A stretch of DNA of 64,000 nt from Angiostrongylus vasorum (taxonomy: Eukaryota > Nematoda > Chromadorea > Rhabditida > Metastrongylidae), in assembly GCA_018806985.1 (NCBI GenBank), contig JADANN010000236.1, forward strand, positions 124,001 to 188,000, read 5' to 3'. The notes under the pieces were generated by a model. That model had not been told where the DNA came from and did not search any database. It saw only the letters and a list, made by a program, of their open reading frames with translations. Position numbers and translations under genes: made by a program. Shown one piece after another: positions 45,232-55,526 of the stretch; positions within the stretch are counted from its first letter, which is position 1, and each line of letters starts with the position of its first letter.

Positions 45232-45605
45232 TTACTTGATACTTGATACTTGAACGGCCCGTCCTCAGTGGTTGTGCGGGCCCCAGCATAATCCCCAAAT
45301 TTCGGATATGTGCTGGTTAAGCCATTGTGGTTCTCTGGAATCCCAAGGTCAGCCTGGCCAAAGTCTGCCCCAGGCCTTTACCACCAAGGGCAGTCACAGC
45401 CCTTGTGGATCAGAGGGAGATTTACCACCATGCAACTTTGATACCAGGACGGTGGTGGATCCTGGTATTGGTTTACTCTTGGCTACGCTTCCTGATGGAA
45501 ACGCCGGACTCCTCAGCTTGGGAGACCTTGCCAGAAGGATGAATGACCCTGCTGCACATCGCAGTCCAACACCCAGGAACACCTCCCAGCCACGATGAGG
45601 CGGTA
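45232..45605 (+). repeat. Dispersed repeat R3
   Basis: Begins with a short tandem ACTTGATACTTGATACTTGA, then CGGCCCGTCCTCAGTGG, and runs to CCACGATGAGGCGGTAAACC. It is the inverse of the copies at 10075 and 52485. The 108-aa frame over it is repeat-derived. Confidence 0.7.
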
Positions 45606-45609
45606 AACC

Positions 45610-46129
45610 CTTGTGAGATGAAACTCATTTAAGTCTATAAATTGCGACTCTGTGCTTCCATTCGTGTTAAAAATGGCTTGTTATAGTAGGTGTGAAGCCT
45701 ACCAAAATATTTCAGATCATCAAATTCTGCTACATTGTCATCGCCTGCTTTCTGAGTATTTTTTTGTGTTTCACAGGTCAAAAAGTTGACTAGGCTGCTA
45801 GAGAAAAGAAAATTTAGGAAGAATTTGCCATTATAGTGTATGCCTTTTCCTTTTTCCTGCGGAACGATTTTGTTAATCACTATGATGCGGCTTTGAGCAA
45901 CTTTGACGAGACGGTGTCGTCATGACAACCAGTTTTCCTATGGAATATCTGCAAATTAGTTGAGTTGTCCGTGATCATGAGAACTGTGAGCTAAAGCACA
46001 ATTGCGGTTTGTTTCCATGGCTTGCGGCTGTCGTCTTTAATAGTGGTTTGCTTTAAGAGTGGTGAAGTGTGGCATTGAAAGTTCTGCTTTTACGAATACA
46101 ACCTATTGACACATGTGGTCCTGAATTTT
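45610..46129. other. No gene recognised
   Basis: An 81-aa minus-strand frame (45635-45880) has no recognisable domain. Nothing else supported. Confidence 0.3.
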
Positions 46130-46525
46130 CCAAATATCTCAACAACAACGTTGCTGAAATATTTGCAAAACTCTAGACCGCCGGTGTATATAGTGGGAAA
46201 CAAACGCGCTGTTATCCTTTCCGAGGGAGTAACGCGTTCACCATCACACCATGTGGGTCCTTCGTTTCGTCTGTCTCTCAGCTAGTCCCGTTGACGGGTG
46301 ATTGCTGATGGCGCTGATCGATAGAACTAGCTGAGCGACAGGGCGAAACGAAGGACCCGCATGGTGTAGTGGGGAAAGCGTTACTACCCGGAAAGGCCAA
46401 TAGCGCGTTCGTTCCCCACCGCAGACAGCTGCGGTCCGGAATTTCGCAAATATTCCAGCACCACTGTGGTTGTATTTCGCTTAATACGCTGCCATGAAAA
46501 TTGTAGTAAGTAGAAAATAAAAGAC
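46130..46525. mobile_element. Foldback MITE family F, copy 4
   Basis: Inverted arms: TTTGCAAAACTCTAGACCGC on the left and GCGGTCCGGAATTTCGCAAA on the right; CTCAGCTAGTCCCGTTGACG faces GATAGAACTAGCTGAGCGAC. One of the most complete copies. Confidence 0.75.
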
Positions 46526-46734
46526 AAAAACTGTCTCAACAATATTTGAAAACCGACTTTTCTCTAACATCGACATCACTAATCAATATGTATCCTTTCA
46601 TTGATAAGCTTACACGAAGTTGGTATAGGTAAGGTACCAATCTCGTGCAAGCTTATCGAAGATACATATCTCAACAACCTATTGATTTAAGTTACAAATG
46701 CATTCATCGACATTGTAGGTGACAGTCTTAAGGG

Positions 46735-47180
46735 ATCCTCTTGTAATTCACTGTTCTTCTTCAATGTGCAAACATGAGGTTTTATTATAGAATTCATTAG
46801 CATACAATAGCTGACGTTTCGGCGGTGTCGCCTCCTTTGGAGCCTGGAGAGGTCGAACTGAGATGCAATCTACTCAGCCAGACGCTTCCATAACCTTAGC
46901 AAATAAGACTTGAATAAATTTGCATTCGTGTAGAAAACAGCTTTTTTAAACACCCAACGTTTTATACTTTGTGAGACGCCTTTTAATTAGTGGATAGCAG
47001 CCGCATAGAGTAATACATGGGCAAGGAATGTGCCTGAGTCAGGTCATAGAATCGACCTGAGGTATGGCGCGAGGTCACGTGCGATCACAAGACACTATTC
47101 GTTGTAGTTCATTTTTAGATTTTCGGAATTAATGCAAGGCGCTTCAAGAGTTTTTCGCGTTGATGTTTTGGGTTCCTGTG
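46735..47180. repeat. Foldback repeat R4, left arm plus centre
   Basis: GCAAACATGAGGTTTTATTA, GCTGACGTTTCGGCGGTGTC and TGCAATCTACTCAGCCAGAC (arm), then GGCAAGGAATGTGCCTGAGT and GGTCACGTGCGATCACAAGA (centre). Confidence 0.65.
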
Positions 47181-47201
47181 CGAGGATAGTGACATACTTT
47201 T

Positions 47202-47580
47202 TTGGAGCTCTATAAGGTGCTGAATCGGGAAGGTTTACATGTTCATTATTCCTTCGCGTTTCACAAGAAGCTTGCTGATGGTTTGCTTTGTGGAGTCAAT
47301 CCCATACGTGCTGTTAGGACGCACGTTACGCAAATAATCCAGGAACATTTGGCTATTCGTGAAATGAGCTGGTATGTGCTTCAGCAACTGTATGAAAATT
47401 GGGCTTATAAACCAAGGTATTCTATCGGTAAAGCTATCTACACAACTGATGATGGGTCTAACCTTGAAGGCTGAGGAATCATTAGACGTCAGATCATCAG
47501 AGGATACTAGCTTATCGGTTTTGATAAGTGGGTATAAGATGGAAAATGTTGGTACTTCGATCTTATGATGCGAAATATCT
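47202..47580. other. No gene assigned; 90-aa plus-strand frame
   Basis: A frame at 47202-47474 has mixed composition and no motif I recognise. It directly follows an R4 centre and may be repeat-derived. Confidence 0.2.
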
Positions 47581-47589
47581 GATGGCTCA

Positions 47590-48310
47590 ACCTGCCAGGT
47601 TTGCCACTTTGACCCATTCGTTGTTCAGTTTTTTGATTTGACCATTTAAATTGCTTCTCAGTTAATAAGCGATAAAGCGAAGCGTCTTAAAGATGCTTCT
47701 CCTTTATCTCATCATCTATCTGGCAAGGAATTACTTCAGACTCTCCACTCTTATCATTATCTGTTAGTCTAACCGTTTTTGATTTCATAAGCTCTCGAAC
47801 CAGTTGCATACCAGATTTTTGCGCTGCCGTAAAGTTCGAACTGGATTTTATCACGCGATAGTGGTCAAAGATTTTGAGAGCTTCGTTGGAAAATATGCGA
47901 ATGCTGGTGTCTTACTCTCTAAAGAACGATCGAGGAAGACGAGATGGTGGTAGTGCACCTACTTCTCGTTCATTTCTCCTTCGTGTTCCAATTCTAGCTT
48001 TGCTGTAGAGCCGACCTTGAAGTTCTTGTAAACTGCATTACATCCTAAGCAAGGTTTCTTCAGAAATAGGTTGTGCTGGTGAGAATCTTAGACCTAATTC
48101 TCACAGCAAGCGCGCGCCGTTGGTAAGAGGTATGCCTCCGAACACGGTAACTCTTGACTTTTCTAGCACGTTATCGACCACAGTTTGACCCAGCATTTTC
48201 GTGTGTCACCATACTTAAGGGCTTTACGATATTTGGCTTCAAAGATGGCGATATGGTTACCATCCCATTAATGGTGGACTAAGTTTACGACGTGGTCAAA
48301 AAATTCCGTG
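47590..48310 (-). mobile_element. Retroelement N-terminal remnant (Penelope-like or related)
   Basis: The minus strand reads MQLVRELMKSKTVRLTDNDK, SGESEVI and then YRLLTEKQFK with one stop between. This resembles the DKGG--VVM / L-D--Y region that precedes reverse transcriptase in Penelope-like and related retroelements. The upstream part (GNHIAIFEAKYRKALKYG; CWVKLWS) continues to about 48310. Stops show it is dead. The family call is tentative. Confidence 0.4.
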
Positions 48311-48479
48311 GTGACCTTCCATATCTAATCACTGTTTATTACATTTTAGTTATTTTTTTCGTACGATGTGTCGCAGTGTGTGGGTTTTCACTGAGATTCA
48401 GAACTGCCGAATTTTTTGCTGGCGTTCATTCAAGATGAAAACATTACTTATAAATCACAAAGATTTAAAACATCCTCAT

Positions 48480-48637
48480 TCCTTGTATCACAAATATGGG
48501 CAGATTTGTAACTCCCTGATCATCATCAATTTGGCAGTGGTGTTCGGTTTATTCAACACGATTCCCACCTTTCTTAGTATCTGTTGGGCTATTCTTCTTC
48601 TTGTTGAAATTAAACAATTACACGTAGAGATGTAAGT
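48480..48637 (+). pseudogene. 7TM chemoreceptor-like exon fragment
   Basis: Reads GQICNSLIIINLAVVFGLFN then TI and, after an extra block of about 30 bases, LLLVEIKQLHVEM before GTAAGT. It aligns at protein and nucleotide level with the exon at 14240-14433 (QIYRSLIIISLTVVFGWFSTI). No other receptor exon seen nearby. Confidence 0.5.
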
Positions 48638-48679
48638 AAAACTAGGAACCAAGGCGCGTTTTGAAACCCGTGTTCGCTG

Positions 48680-49025
48680 TTTTCGGGGGCTTGCGTGTTC
48701 TCCGCTGGGCCAACCCAGAACTTTATTCTGCCTTTCTCTCAGCTAGTTTTTATTCAGACGGTACTGTCAGCAGTCACCAGTCAACAGGAATGACCTTGGA
48801 GAACAAACCGGCATTGGACCTAGTTGAGACGATGCTGAATTCGAATTCACAATATTTTAACTTCTATTTGCAGCCTAATCTGATAGCGTGTTATGTGGTA
48901 ATCCCTTGTTCGATGCGCACCTGACGTCCCGAGTTCTACTTATTTCCCAGGATTTTTTGTCGTTCCATTTCTACAAAGTACCGTGCCATGAAGGAAGAAT
49001 GAATAGGCAGTAAATAAAAGTTGAG
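48680..49025. repeat. Truncated foldback MITE family F fragment
   Basis: TCTCAGCTAGTTTTTATTCA and CAGTCACCAGTCAACAGGAA match the family F centre; AATAGGCAGTAAATAAAAGT is the family edge. Confidence 0.45.
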
Positions 49026-49269
49026 CATCGCGAATTATACGTCGATATATTGGAGGACTTTTTTCTAAATTTTGCATGTGCAGCAAAGTACTTTCTCTAT
49101 TTTGCGATAGAGAAAGCAAAACTATTTCCAGGAAGGAAAACAAATAACGTGAGCGGAAGCATTTACAAGCTTGAAACTATGAAAAGCTCCATGGGGGTAG
49201 AAGTCTCCATTTCAGGTTTCTCATCTTCAAAAACTGTGGTTTTCTTGCGAACAACGTCAATTTTTCTTG

Positions 49270-49450
49270 ACATTACGCGTTTTTTACATTATCCTCACAT
49301 CCACCGTCCACAAAGATCCTCGAACGACCCATGTGCTGTTCAAGGGTGGTTGAGGATGGAGTGGAGGAAAGCGTTGGAGAGGGGATCGAACTAGTGCCTT
49401 TGATTTCTGATCGATTGCATCACTATGTACTGCGCTGCCTTCCATCCACC
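49270..49450 (-). mobile_element. SINE S2 fragment
   Basis: The plus strand has ATCCACCGTCCACAAAGATC (body inverse), GGGGATCGAACTAGTGCC (box-B inverse) and a head at CACTATGTACTGCGCTGCC. Confidence 0.5.
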
Positions 49451-49734
49451 AAAGTACCACTACACATTGAAGTTCTTGAAGAAAAGGTAGGGTTTTTCTA
49501 CCAGCACCGTCAAAGCTCTAATATAAAGTGACGAATGAACGCAACAATCCTCCCATATACCAAGATTTCTAAAATCTGGTAAGCAGAATATATCGCGCCG
49601 GTAAGCAATGACTGAGGACAAAAAGCTATTTCCTACTATGGGACGAAGAATAAATAGAAGAGTTGATGACATCCTCTCGAATTTATAAAAGATCACAATT
49701 TCGAGTTCATCTGAACAAATTGAAAACAACCACA

Positions 49735-50240
49735 TTGGAGCTGAGATATGTGCAAAAATCCAGACCGCGGGTGTCTGCGGTGGGGGAACGAACGCGCTAT
49801 TACCATATCCGGGGAGCGAGCGCGTACACCACTACACCGTGCGGTTTCCTTTGCTTCGCCTATTTTCTCACCTGGCTTTTCTATCGATCAGTGCCATAAG
49901 CAATCACCCATCAAAAATGAGAAGTTAACTTCGTGATTTCAACTACACCCTCAGCTTAATTGGGTTCAATGACGATTTGGGCTGCCCAGACCAATCTCGT
50001 TGATGTGTGATTGCTAATGGTACAGATCGATGGGAATGCTAGCTGAGCGACAGGGCGAAACGAAGGACCCGAATGGTGTAGTGGCGAACGCGTTACACCC
50101 CGGAAAGGACAATAACGCGTTCGTTCCCCCACCGCAGACAGCTGCGGTCCGGAATTTCGCAAATATTCCAGCACCACTGTGGTTGTATTTCACATAATAT
50201 GCTGCCGTGAAAAGTTGTAGAAGGCAGCAAATAAAAAGTT
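49735..50240. mobile_element. Foldback MITE family F, copy 5
   Basis: Left arm AGACCGCGGGTGTCTGCGGT and right arm ACCGCAGACAGCTGCGGTCC; right edge TGTGGTTGTATTTCACATAA, AAGGCAGCAAATAAAAAGTT. Confidence 0.75.
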
Positions 50241-50244
50241 AACA

Positions 50245-51990
50245 AATTGAAAACAGATAAAAACAACAATGCATTATAAAATATGGGAATGTATAGCTCA
50301 GCATTGGTTTATATAAGTTCAAATCGCTAACAGAAGGCGGGAGTAGGCTCCCAATGCATTGAGCTAGATGTTTTTTGGTAACAATTTAAACTTCAAAAAT
50401 AAGAAAAGTCACCGATACCACCCGTTCGAATTATGATCCCAGCAACTCCAGAGCTAGGAAATTAGATATTAGTGTACGACGATATTCGTAAAGAGGACGA
50501 GGAACTCTTTAGATGCAGCCTAATCAAGACGCAAAATCCTTCATGGGATATGTATACGAAGAAACTAATTAAATGTAACAAACTCTAAGATCTGCATAAG
50601 CACGTTATATGTACTCGAACAAAATAAATAAGAAATTACAAAAAATTAAGGAGAAACATTTTTTGCTTTTGTCTCACCCAGTTCTTAGCTGCGTGCCATG
50701 CATTCCAGCAGGTCCTGTGGCATTATGATGTGATGATAAGTGCTCATGCAAGCAAAGAGACGTCTCTTTGGTGACCACCTTCATCTAGGATTGCTAATTG
50801 TTGGTACAGCCACTTGGACTCGATTCATTGAACCAAACGTGAATATATTTCGCCCTCAAACTCGTGACTGTTTGCTTTTCTTACATTGTTACAGTATACA
50901 GTATATCCGCTATACCACCTCGGCATTCTGTGTCTGAAGCGCGCAGTAGCCCCCCCGTCCATACAAATGTTTTTGCGCTGGTTCAATGAACTCTCATGAA
51001 GTTTCTGTTGATAAGTTTGATGCGCGGAATGGTAAAGATGGAGATGATCCAGCAGTCTCTCTGTTGGAATGACGCTGGAATAACTTGTCATCAGGGAGTG
51101 GGGGTGCCATGTATAATCAGGAACCACAACACCAGAAATATGCAGTGGTAACCTAACACTTCTCATCTCAAGCGTCTTCATTCCTAAGCTAATATGAGTT
51201 TGCTAAAAGGTTTATTCTTGAAACGTTTCGACTTCTTCTTCTTCTTGTCTTCTTAAAAACTGGGATTGATTGGAGTCAGTTGCTCCCAGCCGTTTGTCTT
51301 TGCGATGTGGCTACTCGTTGTCGCACTGAGTCGAATCTGCTGGAGTGGGGGCACCACTTTAATGAAGTGAGCTCATTCGATGGCGCTCTTTTATGCAGGT
51401 CTACTTCAACCAACTCGAATCAATCCGACCTTATAAAAGCATCGAAACTTTAGCCGAACAAGACCTTTTACTACTCTCGTGTTAGCTCAGTAATCCAGGG
51501 AAAAGACAGGCCGATATACAGTAAGTTCCCAGTTCCAATGAGCAATATAGTTATAACCTAGAACAATGTTCTACATCGGCCAAATATTTAAAAAAGATGC
51601 TTCCAGGGGTAATTCTTAAATCTGAATAGCAAATGAACTTCAACTGAGCGTGCTGGATCCACTGGTAACCAAACGTAATGATGGTGGTAGCCGACAAAAA
51701 AATAAATAACAGCTGAGCAGAAACCGTCAGCGGTGGCGTTTCGTTGAATGTGAAACGCCCAATCGAGTGACCACTGCACGGATATCCATATTTTCAGCTA
51801 AGACTCTTCTTCAGATAAAAATCAAACAAACAGAACCTAACTGGTAACTCCAGTGCAGAACAGAGGTGAAGTAAGCAATGATGGCATGCTCAGAAGTGTC
51901 CATGCATTAATTTGAAGGAAGATAGGCGGAATTTGAAATCGAATGTTATATCGTAGCAAATCCTATTATCGACTCCTCTTTCACTTCGGC
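50245..51990. other. No gene recognised
   Basis: Two minus-strand frames (50825-51181, 118 aa; 51588-51779, 63 aa) have protein-like composition but no motif I can name and no visible splice partners. I do not call them genes. Confidence 0.25.
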
Positions 51991-51994
51991 AATG

Positions 51995-52240
51995 ATTGGC
52001 ATTGATAACTCACTGTTTTTCTTCATAAGAAAAACATGGTTGTTGTTACAGTATTTATTAGTAGCCAATAGCTGACTTTTTGGCAGCTTCGAATTCCTCA
52101 AAGTCTGGAAAGGACAAATTCACTTGCAATCTACTCAACGAAACAGGTTCAATCCCACGGAAGGCAAAACATAATACATTAGTGATTATTCGCACTGTGA
52201 AGAGCTTCTCTTAAACACTCGCCGTTTTGCTACTGTAAGC
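51995..52240. repeat. Foldback repeat R4, left arm
   Basis: AACATGGTTGTTGTTACAGT, TTTTTGGCAGCTTCGAATTC and TTGCAATCTACTCAACGAAA, diverged. Centre-type sequence (GCTTGGCTTAG; GGTCATGCATGACCACAGGG) reappears at about 52910-53050 after an R3 insertion. Confidence 0.5.
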
Positions 52241-52484
52241 CGACCATTTAATCTCGATTTGAATGGCCGACATACGTTATTTCCATTGAAAAGCTAACAC
52301 AACGTTGTTACTAAATAGTTATTTGGCTAACGTTCCCACCTCTTAGTCTTCCGCGGAGATGATGATCCCAGTTAATATCCCACAGTCATTCGTAATTGGA
52401 TCATTCATATCGTAATTAGAGAAAAGTTGGTTTTTTGAAATAGAAGGCACTTAACATTTTGTTCTTCGTAAACTTTCCAATTCC

Positions 52485-52870
52485 TCCTAACGGTTTGCCG
52501 CCTTATCGTGGCTAAAAGGTGTTCCTGAGTGTGGGGCTGCGATGCACAGCGTGAGTATTCATTCTCTTAGCAAGGTGTCCCAAGCTGAGAAGGAGTCCGG
52601 TGCTTCGATTAGGGAGCCCAGCTAAGTGTAAACCAATACTAGGGTCCACTACCGTCCTGGTACCAAACTAGTCACATGGTGGTAAACCTTCCTCTGATTC
52701 ACAAGGGAGGCCATTGCCTGTAGTGATGACGAGCTGGGGCAGACTTTGGCTAGGCTGACTTTGAGAATCAAGGGAACCACTATAGTTAAGCCAGCAAACT
52801 CATGCTGGGGCTTGCACGACCAGTGAAGACGGGCCATCCAAGTATCCAAGTAGGTAAGTAAACTTTCCAA
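52485..52870 (-). repeat. Dispersed repeat R3, possibly inserted in R4
   Basis: CGGTTTGCCGCCTTATCGTG to CCATCCAAGTATCCAAGTAG, same order as the copy at 10075. Confidence 0.65.
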
Positions 52871-53379
52871 TTATTTGGTTGAGAGCGACCGCACAGAATG
52901 TTATACGGTGACAAATGTGCTTGGCTTAGATAAGAAAAATTAGGCTAAGGTATGGATGGTGTAAGGTCATGCATGACCACAGGGCACTTCTTCCTGCGGT
53001 TCATTTTCGGACTTTTGGAATTTGTCCAAAATGTTCCACGGATCTCCTACACAGAGGGATCTCATGCCAACTAGCCGTTAGAAAACATGGTGCGTTCGTA
53101 GGTAGTGGATAGTGAGTTAATCGCAAACCGCTAGTGATCTTTGCTTCTCTGAGACGCATGTGGATGCAGAGGATGGCTGCCCTCTTTCTGCGAATTACGA
53201 CTGTTTTGAATGGGAGACCGATTTCTTGTCGTTCATGATTGTGATAACAGCAATAGGTCGTTTTCTCTTAAAAGACTTTCGTACGAAATGGGACTTTTCG
53301 AGTAGTAAATAAAAAGCTTACACGTCCTTCTCATTTCCCATCTTCAGAATCTAGGAGAATATGCATCGAATATGAAACC

Positions 53380-53710
53380 ATCGAATAGATGGACCGATTA
53401 CACGGTAACAAGAACAGATGACCGATGGACGAGAACAGTGGAATGGAGCCAAACAGAATGGAAGACCACCCATACGGTGTCCGGACGTGCTCGTGGCTAG
53501 TGTCAATCATCTGCATCGGCTGATGGAATCGATTTCAGAAATTCTTCCCTGGCAGACACGTTCAATTAACATGCTCAAAGCAGGCCATGGCCACCACCAC
53601 CGACGACAATTGCGCGACAGGGAAAATAAGGGAAGTTATGTAGGAACACGCGCCAGCAGTGATTGCAGGTTAACCCGGAATCGAAGTAGGCTTATGAGAA
53701 TATAGAAAGC
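53380..53710 (+). mobile_element. RTE-type LINE C-terminal remnant
   Basis: Frames give DDRWTRT, VEWSQTEWK, VNHLHRLMESISEILPWQTR and a PPPTTIARQGK-like stretch, the tail of the same protein family as the fragments at 62100 and 12300. Several frame changes. Confidence 0.6.
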
Positions 53711-53714
53711 CCGA

Positions 53715-54440
53715 CTATATGATGGACAATGACAAAAAAGTCGAGCATTCAGCCAGTGGAAAAAGTTTCTAGATTGTATGGCTGGAACACATGCCCCCCA
53801 AAAATGCCGATATTCATATCAAAATGCTGGTATAAACAAATGCGCACAAACATGCACGCACAAATACCTAAACACACGAAAACACGTTTGGTACGCATAA
53901 ATGCTTCCTTCTTTACTTATGTGTGCAGTTAATATCACGATTAATAGAACTGCTCCAATTTTCCAGTCCTGATCCTGCAAGCCGTACCGATACCATGGAT
54001 GGCTGGCACTGTGAAGCGGCGCTGTATCTCTAGGATGCACCTTTGTTCGATTTCGACATGTTTCCGTTATTATACGAAGCCGTCGACGGTGTTTCAATGT
54101 CCGATAAGCGACCTAGAGTATTTATCGTATGTTGCGCATCTCATCCTCTTTCACACACAAGACAGCTACGATGAGATCTCATTCAATCTCTTAACGCATA
54201 CCACTCGGCTTGTTGCGTTCACTAATAAACTTGGGTGGTATGGTGTAAGATATGCTGCACTCTTTCGATCAGAAATTTTTCTTCGTTCTGTTCATCGTTC
54301 TCATATGGTTTCTTCAAAATCAACACCAAATTGGTCAGTTAATGCATTTAGATCGCATTCTTCTCAATGGAGTGGTATAGTGAATTAGTTGCAACTTGAA
54401 CCGTTCTTTCGAACATTCTGTATTGTTGCAACACTTTCAA
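53715..54440. other. Unassigned 129-aa frame; no gene called
   Basis: A plus-strand frame at 53999-54388 is the longest non-repeat frame locally. It has no domain, signal peptide or splice context that I can identify. Confidence 0.2.
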
Positions 54441-54443
54441 AAG

Positions 54444-54752
54444 TCTTTCTACTTCCGTTTAGCAAACACGAGGTGTTATTTTATTTCTTTATTTACGTAC
54501 AAGCTGACGTTTCGGCGGATTTCGCCTTCCTCAGAGCCTGGAAAGGTCAAGTTGACAGCAATCTATTCGGCGAAACACCTCCATAACCAAACAGAGAAAA
54601 CGCTGAACCAAGATTTCAATCACATTGAACACGGAGTCTTTGCACACTCACCGCTTTCTAGGGAGTCCTCCACTAAATATTTCACGTGTCAGCTTGTACG
54701 TAAATAAAGAAATAAAATAACACCTCGTGTTTGCTAAACAGAAGTAGAAAGA
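54444..54752. mobile_element. R4-family MITE with 65-bp near-perfect terminal inverted repeats
   Basis: The left terminus 54444-54508 and right terminus 54688-54752 are inverted copies with a single visible mismatch (CTTCCGTTT against CTTCTGTTT). The core includes GGATTTCGCCTTCCTCAGAG and GGAAAGGTCAAGTTGACAGC. The near-identity suggests a young copy. Confidence 0.85.
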
Positions 54753-55526
54753 TTTATTCAATCAATGCCGAGGTTAATAGAAAGTCGGACGTGGGAGTTA
54801 CTTCCCAAAAGTTATGCAGAATTTGTGAGAATTGCACCGCCCACTCCTGATGTTGTGTTAATCCGGAGACTGCATTCTTTTTGTCCCCTTTCTTGCGTTC
54901 ATCATTTATGAGGGTTTTCGATTTTTCACGTGAATTTTTGCAGCTACTGGAGGACTTTGCCTTCTTCATGAACGTCCTTGAATTCTGTTTGTCTTAATTA
55001 TCACTTGAAATTTAGGACAGGCTTGCTAGAGCATTCATAGACCTTCACTATAACGAATCACTAGCCCTTCTGAGAAAGCTTTCCTCAAACACACATCATT
55101 CTGCCGTCACCGCCGTGATTCAGAGTTTTGTGGTTGACCTTGTGTGGGGTCGAATCAGCGACCACTATGTTTGTTGTGCGGTATCTCGAGCCACTGCTCG
55201 TCCTCTGCCGCTGTGTGATCAACTAATACACTAACTCACCAGAAAATGCGCCAATGTGTAGCCCTGAAGTCGGAGAATATGACTGTGGTCTAGTGGTGAA
55301 CGGCCAGAGCATCTGATTAACTGTTTTATCACATAACACTCTCTCATGCAGTATGAGCTAATGCCCCGTTTAATTTGCAATAAAGTACATTTAGTTTAGA
55401 TGAGAAGACTTTAAGGAAAGGTTTCCTACCGAGTTAGATGGGATTTGGCAGTATTCTTATTTTTCTGACTTATCTTTCTAAAGATGCGATTTGCGGTATG
55501 CGTCGGAGGCTTGGCTCAATTTCAAT
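54753..55526. other. 5' flank of the GT11 gene; tRNA-like fragments
   Basis: About 55140-55210 (minus) and 55280-55330 (plus) have tRNA-like box sequences (GTGGTCTAGTGGTGAACGGC) but no complete cloverleaf. No coding exon seen. Confidence 0.3.

Noticed and set aside
47202..47474. 90-aa plus-strand frame as a gene
   Set aside because: No domain or splice support, and it adjoins the R4 centre.
53999..54388. 129-aa plus-strand frame
   Set aside because: No motif, leader or flanking exon; frames of this length occur by chance in a 64 kb window.
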